In this document: piece after piece, positions 8,187-17,214 of the stretch
Layout of the letters: every line of letters starts with the position of its first letter
Position numbering within the stretch: the stretch's first letter is position 1
Origin: Brevundimonas diminuta 3F5N
GTDB lineage: Bacteria > Pseudomonadota > Alphaproteobacteria > Caulobacterales > Caulobacteraceae
DNA: 64,000 bases
Assembly: GCF_900163625.1 (NCBI RefSeq)
Contig: NZ_FUIE01000085.1
Location: 1-64,000, forward strand
Reading direction: 5' to 3'
Translations under genes and position numbers: made by a program
The notes under the pieces: generated by a model
What the model was told of the DNA's origin: nothing
What the model saw: the letters and a program-made list of their open reading frames with translations, nothing else
Database searches by the model: none

Positions 8187-9233
8187 ATGACCGCCGTTCT
8201 CGACCATGCCGCTTCCTCTCGCCGCCTGACGGGCCTGGCGCGCCTGCTGCCTGGCGTCGCCCTATCGGCCGTGATCGGCGCCGTCGCCTATGGGCTGCAG
8301 ATCGTCGAGACCCGGCTGTTCGAGCATCCATGGGTCGAGGGCCTGGTGCTGGCCATATTGATCGGGGCGGGACTGCGCCTGGTCTGGACGCCGTCGTCAC
8401 TGTGGACCCCGGGTGTGACCTTCAGCGCCAAGACCCTGCTGGAGGTCGCCGTGGCGCTGCTGGGCGCCACCGTCTCGGGCGCGGCCGTGGCGGCGCTGGG
8501 GCCTTGGCTGCTGCTGGCGATCGTCGGCGTAGTCGCCGTTGCCATCGTCGGCGGCTATGCGCTGGGGCGGGCGTTCGGCCTGCCGCACGCCATGGCCCTG
8601 CTGGTCGCGTGCGGCAACGCCATCTGCGGCAACTCGGCCATCGCCGCCGTCGCCCCCGTCATCGAGGCGGAGGGAGAAGACGTGGCCGCCGCCATCGGCT
8701 TCACCGCCGTGCTGGGTATCGCCGTGGTGCTGCTGGTACCGGCCGTCGGGGCCATGATGGGCTATGACGCCACGCGGGTCGGGGTGCTGGCGGGCCTGAC
8801 CGTCTACGCCGTGCCCCAGGTGCTGGCCGCCGCCGCACCCGCAGGCATGGCCGCCGTCCAGACGGGCGCCGTGGTCAAGCTGGTGCGCGTGCTGATGCTG
8901 GGGCCGGTCTGCCTGATCCTGGGCCTGATGCGTTCAAAGCAGAGCGAAGCCGGGCGCGGACCCAAGCTGCATCAGATGGCGCCCTGGTTCATCCTGGTCT
9001 TCCTGGCCCTGATGGCCGCGCGCTCGCTGGGCTGGCTGCCCGAGGCGGTCCTGCCGCCGCTGCAGGTCTCCGTCTCGGCGCTGACGCTGATCGCCATGGC
9101 GGCGCTGGGACTGATGGTCGATCCGCGCGCCGTGGTCCGCGCCGGGCCGCGCGTGGCCGCCGTCGCCGCCTTGTCGGCCCTGCTGATCGGGCTGCTGGCG
9201 CTGGCGGTGATCGCCTTCCTGCCGCTGGGCTGA
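8187..9233 (+). CDS. yeiH: YeiH/UPF0324 family membrane permease (putative sulfate/sulfite exporter)
   Basis: A 348-residue membrane protein with about ten hydrophobic segments and the family's conserved CGNAICGNSAIAAVAPVI stretch (about residues 140-160). The family is annotated as putative sulfate exporters and is paired with a LysR regulator in enterobacteria, as here. I chose the ATG at 8187; an in-frame start at 8151 would overlap the operator region. The transported ion is not proven. Confidence 0.85.
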   Translation: MTAVLDHAASSRRLTGLARLLPGVALSAVIGAVAYGLQIVETRLFEHPWVEGLVLAILIGAGLRLVWTPSSLWTPGVTFSAKTLLEVAVALLGATVSGAAVAALGPWLLLAIVGVVAVAIVGGYALGRAFGLPHAMALLVACGNAICGNSAIAAVAPVIEAEGEDVAAAIGFTAVLGIAVVLLVPAVGAMMGYDATRVGVLAGLTVYAVPQVLAAAAPAGMAAVQTGAVVKLVRVLMLGPVCLILGLMRSKQSEAGRGPKLHQMAPWFILVFLALMAARSLGWLPEAVLPPLQVSVSALTLIAMAALGLMVDPRAVVRAGPRVAAVAALSALLIGLLALAVIAFLPLG

Positions 9234-9389
9234 CTCCTGGGGTCGCCCGCCTGCTGAACGCGATTACGCACTGGACTGGCGTTTTGGCCCGCATCCCTGT
9301 AAGAGGCGCCCCGAACCCTTCCCTTCTCTGCAACCTTCTTGCAGCGGCGCGGCCCATCCGTGACCGAACACAGTCCGCCCGAGCCCGAA

Positions 9390-11222
9390 ATGAACCTGCG
9401 CAACATCGCCATCATCGCCCACGTCGACCATGGCAAGACGACCATGGTTGACGCCCTTCTCGCCCAGTCGGGCCTGTTCCGCGCCAATGAGGCGACCACG
9501 GAACGCGCCATGGACTCCAACGACCAGGAGCGCGAGCGCGGCATCACCATTCTGGCCAAATGCACCTCGGTGCTGTGGAACGGCAAGGCGGGCGAGACCC
9601 GCATCAACATCATCGACACCCCTGGCCACGCCGACTTCGGCGGCGAGGTCGAGCGCATCCTGGGCATGGTGGACGGCTGCGTCCTGCTGGTCGACGCCGA
9701 AGAGGGCGTCATGCCCCAGACCAAGTTCGTGCTGACCAAGGCCCTGCGCATGGGCCTGCGTCCCATCCTGTGCATCAACAAGGTCGACCGCGCCCACGCC
9801 GATCCGGACCGCGTTCTGAACGAGACCTTCGACCTGTTCGCCGCCCTGGGCGCGACGGACGAGCAGTTGGACTTCCCGGTCATCTACGCCTCGGGCCGTT
9901 CGGGCTGGGCCACGCTGGACCTGAACCAGCCGAGCGAGAACCTGCACCCGCTGTACGACCTGATCGTGGACCACGTTCCGGCTCCGGTCGCCCAGGCGCG
10001 CGTCAACGAGCCGTTCCAGATCCTGAACGTGCTGATCGAAAGCGATCCCTTCCTGGGCCGTCTGCTGACCGGCCGCATCCACTCGGGCAAGGCGGTTCCC
10101 GGCATGGCCATCAAGGCCCTGTCGCGCGACGGCAAGACCATCGAGCAAGGCCGCATCACCAAGGTGCTGGCCTTCCGCGGCCTGAAGCGTCAGCCGATCG
10201 ATGACGGCGTCGAGGCCGGGGACATCGTGGCCATCGCCGGCATGTCGAAAGCCACCGTGGCCGACACCCTGTGCGCCCTGGAAGTGACCGAGGCCCTGCC
10301 GTCGCTGCCGATCGACCCGCCGACCATCTCGATGACCGTGGGCGTGAACGACAGCCCGCTGGCCGGCCGCGAAGGCGACAAGGTCCAGTCGCGCGTGATC
10401 CGCGACCGCCTGCTGAAGGAAGCCGAAGCCAACGTCGCCATCCGCATCACCCAGACGCCCGACTCCGACGCCTATGAAGTCGCCGGCCGCGGCGAACTGC
10501 AACTGGGCGTGCTGATCGAGAACATGCGCCGCGAGGGCTTCGAACTGTCGATCTCGCGTCCCCGCGTGGTCTATCAAACCAACGAGAACGGCCAGAAGCT
10601 TGAGCCGATCGAAGACGTCATGATCGACGTCGACGACGAATTCTCGGGCGTGGTTATCGAGAAGCTGTCGGCCCGCAAGGCCGAACTGACCGACATGGGC
10701 CCGTCGGGCGCCGGCAAGACCCGCATCCAGCTGAAGTGCCCGTCGCGCTCGCTGATCGGCTATCAGGGCGAGTTCCTGACCGACACGCGCGGCTCGGGCG
10801 TGCTGAACCGCGTGTTCTCGCACTATGAAGAGCACAAGGGCGCCATCGAAGGCCGCCTGAAGGGCGTTCTGGTGTCGAACTCGGACGGCGACACCGCCGC
10901 CTTCGCCCTGTGGAACCTCGAAGACCGGGGCGTCATGTTCGTGAACGCCGGCGAGAAGACCTATCAGGGCATGATCATCGGCGAGAACAGCCGCTGGGAC
11001 GACCTGGACGTCAACCCGATCAAGGGCAAGCAACTGACCAACGTCCGCGCCTCGGGCAAGGATGAGGCCGTGCGCCTGACCCCGCCGCGCAAGATGAGCC
11101 TGGAACAGGCCATCGCCTATATCGAGGAAGACGAACTGGTCGAGGTCACGCCCAAGTCGATCCGCCTGCGCAAGGAAATCCTGAACCCCTCCTTCCGCAA
11201 GAAGCGCGTCCGCGCCGACTGA
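9390..11222 (+). CDS. typA: Translational GTPase TypA/BipA
   Basis: A 610-residue ribosome-associated GTPase of the EF-G superfamily, involved in stress and low-temperature 50S assembly. The G-domain motifs are AHVDHGKTTM (G1), RGITI (G2), DTPGHADFGGEV (G3) and NKVD (G4); the C-terminal TypA-specific domain ends FRKKRVRAD. The ATG at 9390 (MNLRNIAIIAHV) fits the family start; GTG at 9360 is in frame and possible. A strong intrinsic terminator follows. Confidence 0.96.
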   Translation: MNLRNIAIIAHVDHGKTTMVDALLAQSGLFRANEATTERAMDSNDQERERGITILAKCTSVLWNGKAGETRINIIDTPGHADFGGEVERILGMVDGCVLLVDAEEGVMPQTKFVLTKALRMGLRPILCINKVDRAHADPDRVLNETFDLFAALGATDEQLDFPVIYASGRSGWATLDLNQPSENLHPLYDLIVDHVPAPVAQARVNEPFQILNVLIESDPFLGRLLTGRIHSGKAVPGMAIKALSRDGKTIEQGRITKVLAFRGLKRQPIDDGVEAGDIVAIAGMSKATVADTLCALEVTEALPSLPIDPPTISMTVGVNDSPLAGREGDKVQSRVIRDRLLKEAEANVAIRITQTPDSDAYEVAGRGELQLGVLIENMRREGFELSISRPRVVYQTNENGQKLEPIEDVMIDVDDEFSGVVIEKLSARKAELTDMGPSGAGKTRIQLKCPSRSLIGYQGEFLTDTRGSGVLNRVFSHYEEHKGAIEGRLKGVLVSNSDGDTAAFALWNLEDRGVMFVNAGEKTYQGMIIGENSRWDDLDVNPIKGKQLTNVRASGKDEAVRLTPPRKMSLEQAIAYIEEDELVEVTPKSIRLRKEILNPSFRKKRVRAD

Positions 11223-11246
11223 TCCCGGCGACCAGCCGAAACGAAG

Positions 11247-11275
11247 AAGGCGGCCCCTGCGGGCCGCCTTTTTTG
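11247..11275 (+). terminator. Rho-independent terminator of typA
   Basis: AAGGCGGCCC pairs with GGGCCGCCTT around a short loop, followed by a run of six T. It lies 25 nt after the typA stop and also faces the convergent DUF2156 gene. Confidence 0.9.
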
Positions 11276-11285
11276 TGCGTGGCGG

Positions 11286-12950
11286 CTACTTCTTCAGCCC
11301 CAGCAGACCCAGCCAGCCGCCGCTGGTCAGCAGCGCCACGTCCAGCAGGGCCAGCGCTAGAGGCGTGGTCGTGGGAGCGGCGATGAATTTCGGCCGCCAG
11401 GCGGGGCCGAACTTGGCCTTGTAGGCGCGCAGGCCCTGGAAGCCGTAGACGGCGCCCCCCTCCTCGAACACCAGGGCGCCGACGCGCGCGAAGACCGGCG
11501 CCATGCGGCGATCCTCCAGACCGGACAAGGGCGCCATGCCCAGGTCCAGCCGGTCCATGCCCTGCTCGCGCGCCCACTGGGCCGTGCGGGTGAACAGATA
11601 GTCCATGACCCCATGCGGCCCCTCGGGATCATGGCGCATCAGGTCGATCATCGCCTCGCGCCCGCCGGCCCCGACCAGAAGATTGGCGAAGGCGACGATG
11701 CGGCCGTTCTCGCGCACCACGGCCAAGGGCTGGCGATCCAGGTAGTCGATGTCGAACCGGCCCAGAGAGAAGGCCTTCTCCGAACCGTTGTGATGTTTGA
11801 GCCAGGCGTCGGACACGGCGCGCAACTCGGCCTCCAGCGCCCGCGCCGCGCCCGGCGGCGCCACCTCGAAGCTTGCGCCCTCGCGCTCGGCCCGGTTCAC
11901 GGCGGTGCGCAGGTTCTGCTTGCCCTTGCCCTCGGTCGTGAAATGGGCGGCGTCGATCACCGCCGCCTCGCCCACCTTGCGCATAGCCAGACCCAACGTC
12001 GCCAGGTCGGCCAGCAGCCCCTCGCTCACCGAATAGAAGACCGCCGCCCCGCCATAGCTGTCGGCCATCTCGGCGAAGGCCCACAGAAGCTCCAGCCGCT
12101 CTTCCTTCAGCCCGGCCGGTTCGCTCATGGCGATCCAGCGGCGGCCGCGCACGCGATAAGCGATGAAGCTGCGCCTTGATGGGCTGAACAACAGGGCCTT
12201 GTCGCCCAGCAGGGCCAGGCTCGCCTCGGGCGTGGCGATCTCGGCCGTCTCCAGCGCCTGCCGGGCGCGATCGACGTCGGCGGGGGCCGCCGGGCCGTGG
12301 CTGCGGGCGCCCGGCGCCGTCAGCAGGGAGCGTACCCCGACCGCCAGGGTCAGCAGGGCCAGCACAGCCCCGGCGCGCAGGAAGCCCGAAGCCTGCTTGT
12401 CGACCAGAAAGGTCCACCACAGCTCGTCCGTATAGGCCGTGTCGCGATAGGCGAAGAGGCCCAGCCACAGCATGGCGGCCACCGCCGCCGCCAGCATCAG
12501 CAGCCAACCGGGCCGCAGCGGCTCGCCCAGACGCGAGCGCCGGTTGAAGGCCGACCGGCACGGCGTCAGCAACGCCGCCGCCAGGGTCAGCTCGATCGCC
12601 TCCTCCCAGTCCAGCCCTTTCATCAACGAGAAGACCGCCCCGACCAGCAGGACGCCCAGCGCCGCGTAATAGGCCCCGCGCCGACGCCGCCACAGCCCCG
12701 CCGAGATCAGCAGCAGGACGAAGCCGGTCACGCTCGCCGCGAAGTGGGACAGGTCGATCAGCAGCGGCGGATAAAAGCGCCCGAGCGCGCTGAGCCGATC
12801 GCTGAAGGCGGGCGTCACCGCCGACAGCAGCATCACCCCGCCCAGCAGGAAGGTGGCGACCGCGAACATCTGCGGCGTCAGCTCATAGGCCAGCCCCGCC
12901 AGTCGACGCGTGATCCGCCAAGGGTCGTGTTTTGCGCTCGGTTTGGTCAA
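11286..12950 (-). CDS. MprF-like DUF2156 membrane protein (phosphatidylglycerol lysyltransferase C-domain family)
   Basis: A 554-residue protein: about six membrane helices in the first 210 residues, then a soluble GNAT-like DUF2156 domain (about 230-520) with MSEPAG, AVNRAEREG and LDLGMAPLSG segments typical of the family. MprF relatives transfer amino acids from aminoacyl-tRNA to phosphatidylglycerol, but the flippase half is short here, so lipid aminoacylation is only a possibility. The start is a TTG with GGAGG four nt upstream; no ATG lies nearby in frame. It converges with typA. Confidence 0.8.
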   Translation of the reverse strand: MTKPSAKHDPWRITRRLAGLAYELTPQMFAVATFLLGGVMLLSAVTPAFSDRLSALGRFYPPLLIDLSHFAASVTGFVLLLISAGLWRRRRGAYYAALGVLLVGAVFSLMKGLDWEEAIELTLAAALLTPCRSAFNRRSRLGEPLRPGWLLMLAAAVAAMLWLGLFAYRDTAYTDELWWTFLVDKQASGFLRAGAVLALLTLAVGVRSLLTAPGARSHGPAAPADVDRARQALETAEIATPEASLALLGDKALLFSPSRRSFIAYRVRGRRWIAMSEPAGLKEERLELLWAFAEMADSYGGAAVFYSVSEGLLADLATLGLAMRKVGEAAVIDAAHFTTEGKGKQNLRTAVNRAEREGASFEVAPPGAARALEAELRAVSDAWLKHHNGSEKAFSLGRFDIDYLDRQPLAVVRENGRIVAFANLLVGAGGREAMIDLMRHDPEGPHGVMDYLFTRTAQWAREQGMDRLDLGMAPLSGLEDRRMAPVFARVGALVFEEGGAVYGFQGLRAYKAKFGPAWRPKFIAAPTTTPLALALLDVALLTSGGWLGLLGLKK

Positions 12951-13080
12951 TCAACCTCCGAAGAGCAAGAATCGGTCGTTTGGGGCAAGTAGAAGGTCAT
13001 TTCGGGGCAGGTGAAACCATCAGAGATCACGGGGGTTCATTTTTTCGCGAGCGCCGGGCTCGCCCTTTCAGGAGTTTCTC

Positions 13081-13542
13081 ATGATCCGCAAGACCGCCCT
13101 GCTGACCGGCATCGCCGGCGCCTTCCTCATCGCCGCCCCTGCTTTCGCCCAGGACGCCACGACGCCGCAGACGCCCGAACCGGCTCCCGCTGAGGCGGCC
13201 GCGGCTCCCCAGAGCCTGACCCTCACGCCGGGCTCGACCGTCAAGGGCAGCGACGGCGCCGAGATCGGCAAACTGGTCGGCGTCCAGAACGGCGCCAACG
13301 GTCAGGAACTGACCGTCCGCACCGCCGATGGCCAGGTTCGCCCGGTGCCGCTGGCCGGCATCCGTCAGGACGGCGCCGACATCGTCGTCGACGCCAGCGC
13401 CTCGGACATTCAGTCGGCCGCTCCGATCGCCTCGGACACGGCTGAGCCGACCCCGGACGCCGCGGCTGACGCCCCCCCGGCCGACGCGCCGCCGGCCGAT
13501 GAGCCGAGCAGCGACGAACCGAACGGCGACGAACCTCACTAA
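13081..13542 (+). CDS. Secreted PRC-barrel-like protein
   Basis: A 153-residue protein with a Sec signal peptide (cleavage after APAFAQ, about residue 23), a short PRC-barrel-like region (about 45-110, with VKGSDGAEIGKLVGV and RTADGQVRPVP) and an Ala/Pro/Asp/Glu-rich, probably disordered acidic tail. The ATG has CAGGAG six nt upstream. Probably periplasmic; the function is unknown. A strong terminator follows. Confidence 0.75.
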   Translation: MIRKTALLTGIAGAFLIAAPAFAQDATTPQTPEPAPAEAAAAPQSLTLTPGSTVKGSDGAEIGKLVGVQNGANGQELTVRTADGQVRPVPLAGIRQDGADIVVDASASDIQSAAPIASDTAEPTPDAAADAPPADAPPADEPSSDEPNGDEPH

Positions 13543-13560
13543 ATCGTCTGGTTCGACGGC

Positions 13561-13593
13561 AAAAGGGGCGGCCCGTCGGGCCGCCCCTTTTTT
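13561..13593 (+). terminator. Bidirectional Rho-independent terminator
   Basis: A 14-bp perfect stem (AAAAGGGGCGGCCC with its complement) around a 3-nt loop with T-tracts on both strands. It serves the PRC-like gene and probably the converging GlsB-type gene. Confidence 0.92.
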
Positions 13594-13613
13594 CTTGTTC
13601 GATAAGGCGCCGA

Positions 13614-13871
13614 TCAGCTCCGCCGCTTCACCAGGCCGAGCAGGAACAACAGGACTACCGCGCCGATGGTGGCGACGATGACGCCGACGATCCAGTTACC
13701 CGCCGCGTCCACCCCCAACAGATTGTTGGCCAGGAACCCGCCGATCAGGGCGCCGACGACGCCGACGATCAGATTGGTGAGCAGGCCGTGATCCCGCTTC
13801 ATGATCTTCTCCGCCAGCCACCCGGCGACGATGCCGATAATGATCCAGGCGATAAATCCAAATCCACCCAT
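13614..13871 (-). CDS. GlsB/YeaQ/YmgE family membrane protein
   Basis: An 85-residue protein of three Gly-rich membrane helices (MGGFGFIAWIIIGIVAGW, LIVGVVGALIGGFLA, WIVGVIVATIGAVVLLF), the classic transglycosylase-associated (PF04226) pattern linked with general stress responses. The ATG at 13871 has the strong site GGAAGGGAAGAG. Biochemical function in the family is unproven. Confidence 0.88.
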   Translation of the reverse strand: MGGFGFIAWIIIGIVAGWLAEKIMKRDHGLLTNLIVGVVGALIGGFLANNLLGVDAAGNWIVGVIVATIGAVVLLFLLGLVKRRS

Positions 13872-14044
13872 GCTTCTCTTCCCTTCCTGAAAAGCTGACT
13901 GCCTTGGCCGTAATGCGCGGGCGGGCGTCGGGTTGCGCCTTCGCCTCAGCCTCTCGCCTTTGGGGCGAAAACGGCACGCCGCTTGCGACGCGCCTTGGCG
14001 TCCGTGCCGATCCGGCACAGGCCGAGGAAGACAGGAGAGTCGTC

Positions 14045-14317
14045 ATGCCCGCCGAGATCGACCTTCACCTGGGTCGTCGCCTGCGCCGCCGTCGCCGCCT
14101 GCTGGGCCTGACCCAGCAGCAGTTGGGCGACCGCATCGGCATACGGTTCCAGCAGATTCAGAAGTATGAGTGCGGCGCCAACCGCATCTCGGCCGCCCGC
14201 CTGTGGGAACTGGCCGAGGCGCTGCAGACGCCGGTCAGCTATTTCTACGACGGCGCCGGCGAAAGCCCGGACAGCGGTCAGCCCCGCCCCGACACGCCCC
14301 TGGCTGCCGCCGCCTGA
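14045..14317 (+). CDS. XRE family transcriptional regulator
   Basis: A 90-residue helix-turn-helix protein (RLRRRRRLLGLTQQQLGDR ... FQQIQKYECGANRIS) followed by a short Pro/Ala-rich tail. The FQQIQKYE recognition helix is common in alphaproteobacterial XRE regulators. The ATG at 14045 has GGAGAG six nt upstream. It is divergent from the GlsB-type gene, with a 173-bp gap; target unknown. Confidence 0.88.
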   Translation: MPAEIDLHLGRRLRRRRRLLGLTQQQLGDRIGIRFQQIQKYECGANRISAARLWELAEALQTPVSYFYDGAGESPDSGQPRPDTPLAAAA

Positions 14318-14393
14318 TCGCCTTCCCGGCTCAATGAGCCCTTGATTCAATGAATTTTGGGCCATCGCGCTCCGGGCGGTGTATGGCCGGGGC

Positions 14394-15176
14394 ATGACCG
14401 AGCTGGAAACCTTCGTCGTCGAACTATCGCATGAGGCCGCGCGCGTCGCCCTGCCCTTCTTCCGGGGCGTCTTCCTGCAGGAAGACAAGGGCGGCCCCGG
14501 CGCCTTCGACCCTGTCACCGAGGCCGACCGCGCCGCCGAGGCCGCGATACGCCGCCTGATCGCCGCCCGCTATCCCGACCACGGCGTCATCGGCGAGGAA
14601 TACGGCGAGGACCGGCCCGACGCCGACCACGTCTGGGTGCTGGACCCGATCGACGGCACCCGCGCCTTCATCGCCGGCCTGCCCCTGTGGACCACGCTGA
14701 TCGCTCTACGCCAGGACGGCGTTCCCGTGATCGGCGCTGTCGGCCAACCCTATCTGGGCGAGGTCTTCCTCGGCGGCCCCTCGGGCGCGCGGTTGTTAAA
14801 GGACGGCGCGGAAACCCCGCTGCAGACCCGCGCCTGCCCCGATCTGGGCCAGGCCGTGATCGCCACCACCGATCCCGAGGTCTTCGTCGGCGACGACCGC
14901 GCCGCCTGGGACCGCCTGCGCGCCGCCACCCGCCTGGCCCGATTAGGCTGCGACGGCTACGCCTACGCCATGGTCGCGGCTGGACGCATCGACCTGGTGG
15001 CCGAAAGCGAGCTGAAGGTCTGGGACTGGTCGGCGCACAAGCCTCTGATCGAGGCGGCGGGCGGCCGCTTCACCGACTGGCGAGGCGGGTCGCCGCACGC
15101 CGCCGACGGCCGCGTCCTGGCGACCGGCGACGCGCGCCTGACGATCCAGGCCCTGCCCCTGCTCGGCGTCGTCTGA
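14394..15176 (+). CDS. hisN: Inositol monophosphatase family, histidinol-phosphatase (HisN-like)
   Basis: A 260-residue IMPase-family enzyme with all metal-binding motifs: DPVTEADRAAE, GEEYG, WVLDPIDGTRAFI and, near the C-terminus, WDWSAHKPLIEAAGG. In Actinobacteria and Caulobacterales the histidinol-phosphate phosphatase of histidine synthesis belongs to this family (HisN), and the sequence style fits; an inositol- or nucleotide-phosphate substrate cannot be excluded. ATG 14394 is preferred to the in-frame GTG at 14379. It converges with the hydrolase gene, 4 bp apart. Confidence 0.82.
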   Translation: MTELETFVVELSHEAARVALPFFRGVFLQEDKGGPGAFDPVTEADRAAEAAIRRLIAARYPDHGVIGEEYGEDRPDADHVWVLDPIDGTRAFIAGLPLWTTLIALRQDGVPVIGAVGQPYLGEVFLGGPSGARLLKDGAETPLQTRACPDLGQAVIATTDPEVFVGDDRAAWDRLRAATRLARLGCDGYAYAMVAAGRIDLVAESELKVWDWSAHKPLIEAAGGRFTDWRGGSPHAADGRVLATGDARLTIQALPLLGVV

Positions 15177-15180
15177 GCGA

Positions 15181-16212
15181 TCAGGTCGGTTCGGCGGTCC
15201 GCGCGGCCGGAGAGGCCGACGGCGCGGCGGCGCCCGGCGCCACATAGTCGGCCAGGGCGTCGAACTCGTGCAGGAAGACGCCGCGCAGGTCGTCGACCTC
15301 CATGATGACCTCATGCCTGGCCGTCGGAACCTCGACGTAGCGGCCCCGTCCCATGCGCCGGGCGGCCCAGCGGTTGGTCTGCTTCCAGACCTTGTCGTCC
15401 TCGGCCGCCTGAACCACGCAGACGGGGATCTTGACCCCCTTCAGCGCGCGCGGCTTCAGCGCCCGCTCGCCCGCGTCCAGGGCGAAGGCCAGCCAGCCCC
15501 AGGTCGGGCCGCCGATGGCCAGGTGCGGGCAGGCGTAGAGCTGTTGCCGCCACAGGTCGTAGCGCGCCTGGTCCGACGTCAGGCCGTCCGTCTCGAAGGT
15601 GTGGTCGAAGGGATCGTCCGGGTCGTCCAGCACATAGTCCCCGGCCTTGCCGTGGCGCAGCGCCCAACGCACCGCCAGCTTGACCGTCCACATCGACCGC
15701 TTGCCGGTCTTGATCCGCAGCATGGGGCTGGACAGGACGGCGCCGGCGAAACGCGTTTCGTCGCCTTCCAGCGTCAACAGGTTCAGGGCGCCGCCCATGG
15801 AATGGCCGACCATGATCCACGGCTTGGGCGCGCGCGCCTCATAGGCGTCCAGCAGGCGGGCGTAGTCATCGAGGAATTCCTCGACCGCGCGGGCGTGGCC
15901 GCGCAGGCGGTCGGGCAGCAGCCGCGCCGACAGCCCCTGGCCGCGCCAGTCGTGCGCCAGAACGCAGAAGCCGCGCGCCAGGAAGTTGCCGATCAGCTCG
16001 AAATACTTCTCGATCGGCTCGGTGCGGCCGGGGCTGAGGATGACCGTCCCGCGCGGCGTCTTGGCCTGCAGGGTCGAGGGCGTCCAGAAACCGGCGCGCA
16101 GGCGCAGACCCCCGGCGCCGCGGAACCAGTCGCCCTCGCCCCCCGGCGGGCTGGCGGCGCCGGGCACCCCCATCAGGGGCGCATGGGCGGCGAAGGCGGC
16201 GGTGCGGCTCAC
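15181..16212 (-). CDS. Alpha/beta hydrolase, PldB/monoacylglycerol-lipase-like
   Basis: A 343-residue serine hydrolase with nucleophile elbow GHSMGG (about residue 150), an HDWRGQG motif, an acid residue region VVQAAEDDKVW and a catalytic-His region TARHEVIMEVD. This pattern fits lysophospholipase or monoglyceride lipase families. The start is GTG, and its GTGA overlaps the stop of the upstream methyltransferase gene by 4 nt, implying translational coupling. No export signal is obvious, so it probably acts in the cytoplasm. Confidence 0.85.
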   Translation of the reverse strand: MSRTAAFAAHAPLMGVPGAASPPGGEGDWFRGAGGLRLRAGFWTPSTLQAKTPRGTVILSPGRTEPIEKYFELIGNFLARGFCVLAHDWRGQGLSARLLPDRLRGHARAVEEFLDDYARLLDAYEARAPKPWIMVGHSMGGALNLLTLEGDETRFAGAVLSSPMLRIKTGKRSMWTVKLAVRWALRHGKAGDYVLDDPDDPFDHTFETDGLTSDQARYDLWRQQLYACPHLAIGGPTWGWLAFALDAGERALKPRALKGVKIPVCVVQAAEDDKVWKQTNRWAARRMGRGRYVEVPTARHEVIMEVDDLRGVFLHEFDALADYVAPGAAAPSASPAARTAEPT

Positions 16213-17120
16213 TCGGGCTTCCTGAACTTCAGCGTCATGCGGTCGCTTTCGCCGATGGCGTCATACTTCGCCCCGTCGAACTCGGGGTCGGCCGGTTGGC
16301 CCAGCGGCGCCGTCAGGCGACGCGGCGGCAGGGTCTCGACGCCGAAGGGGTGATCCTTGGTGTCGGCCGGATTGGCGTTGATCTCGGACGCCTCGACAAA
16401 GACGAAGCCGGCTTCTTGAGCTAGCTGTTTGACGAAGGCTTCCTGCACATAGCCGTTGGCGGCGGCCGGATCCTGATCCTCGTCCGGCTGCAAGCGATGC
16501 TGCTCGATCCCCAGGATGCCGCCGGGACGCAAGGCGGCGAAGGCGTCGGCGAACGCCTTTTCCGCAATGCCCGCCGCCATCCAGGCCTGAATATAGCGCA
16601 TGAACAGCACCATGTCGGCCGTCCCCGCTGGCGCCACGGGCGGCGAGCCGGGACCGAAGGCGGGGAACTGCACCGGGCCGTACAGCTTCTTGTCGGCCAG
16701 GATGCGGGCCTTCAGGGCGTTGTTGATGGCGACCTGGGCCGGATCGGCGTTCGGCCCCTCGACGAAGCCCGCCAGATAGAGAGCGCCGCCGCCCTTGTTC
16801 AGATAAGGGGCCAGAATCTCCGCATACCAACCGCTGCCGGGCCAGAAGTCGATCACCGTCATCTTCGGCTGAAGCCCGAAGAAGCGCAGGGTCTCGACCG
16901 GATGACGCCAGACGTCGCGCGCCTTGTCTTCCGCCGTGCGCCACGAACCGGCGACGGCCCACTCCAGCGAGCCTTCGGGCGGACCCTTCGGCGCTTCGGG
17001 GGCAGCGGGCGTCGGCGCCTCTTCCTTGCGGCCGCAGGCGGCCAGGCCGAACAGCGGCGCGACCAGGGCCAGGGCGCTCGCGCCGGTCAGGACGGATCGC
17101 CGTGTCGATCGTTCTGTCAT
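16209..17120 (-). CDS. Exported methyltransferase-like protein (COG4798 type), paralogue 1
   Basis: A 303-residue protein that begins with a twin-arginine/lipoprotein-like signal (STRRSVLTGASALAL, lipobox LAAC at about residue 29), then a disordered Ala/Pro linker and a class I methyltransferase-like fold. Motif I reads VIDFWPGSGWYAEIL; a second conserved block is LRPGGILGIEQHR, and the end is GESDRMTLKFRKPE. Export is odd for an enzyme expected to use SAM. It shares a 4-nt overlap with the hydrolase gene and lies 94 bp after a paralogue. Confidence 0.8.
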   Translation of the reverse strand: MTERSTRRSVLTGASALALVAPLFGLAACGRKEEAPTPAAPEAPKGPPEGSLEWAVAGSWRTAEDKARDVWRHPVETLRFFGLQPKMTVIDFWPGSGWYAEILAPYLNKGGGALYLAGFVEGPNADPAQVAINNALKARILADKKLYGPVQFPAFGPGSPPVAPAGTADMVLFMRYIQAWMAAGIAEKAFADAFAALRPGGILGIEQHRLQPDEDQDPAAANGYVQEAFVKQLAQEAGFVFVEASEINANPADTKDHPFGVETLPPRRLTAPLGQPADPEFDGAKYDAIGESDRMTLKFRKPE

Positions 17121-17214
17121 GCGCGTTTCCTCTCGCCGCCGGATGTCTTCGCTTGGGGCTTAAGGCGCTTCTGCGCCAGCGTCAAAACCACGCACTGCAT
17201 TGTCATCGCAGCCG

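Noticed and set aside
12951..13080. Additional copy of the CTCAAGTAG element at GGGCAAGTAGAAGG (about 12985)
   Set aside because: Only the short CAAGTAG match is shared; no pairing stems surround it.
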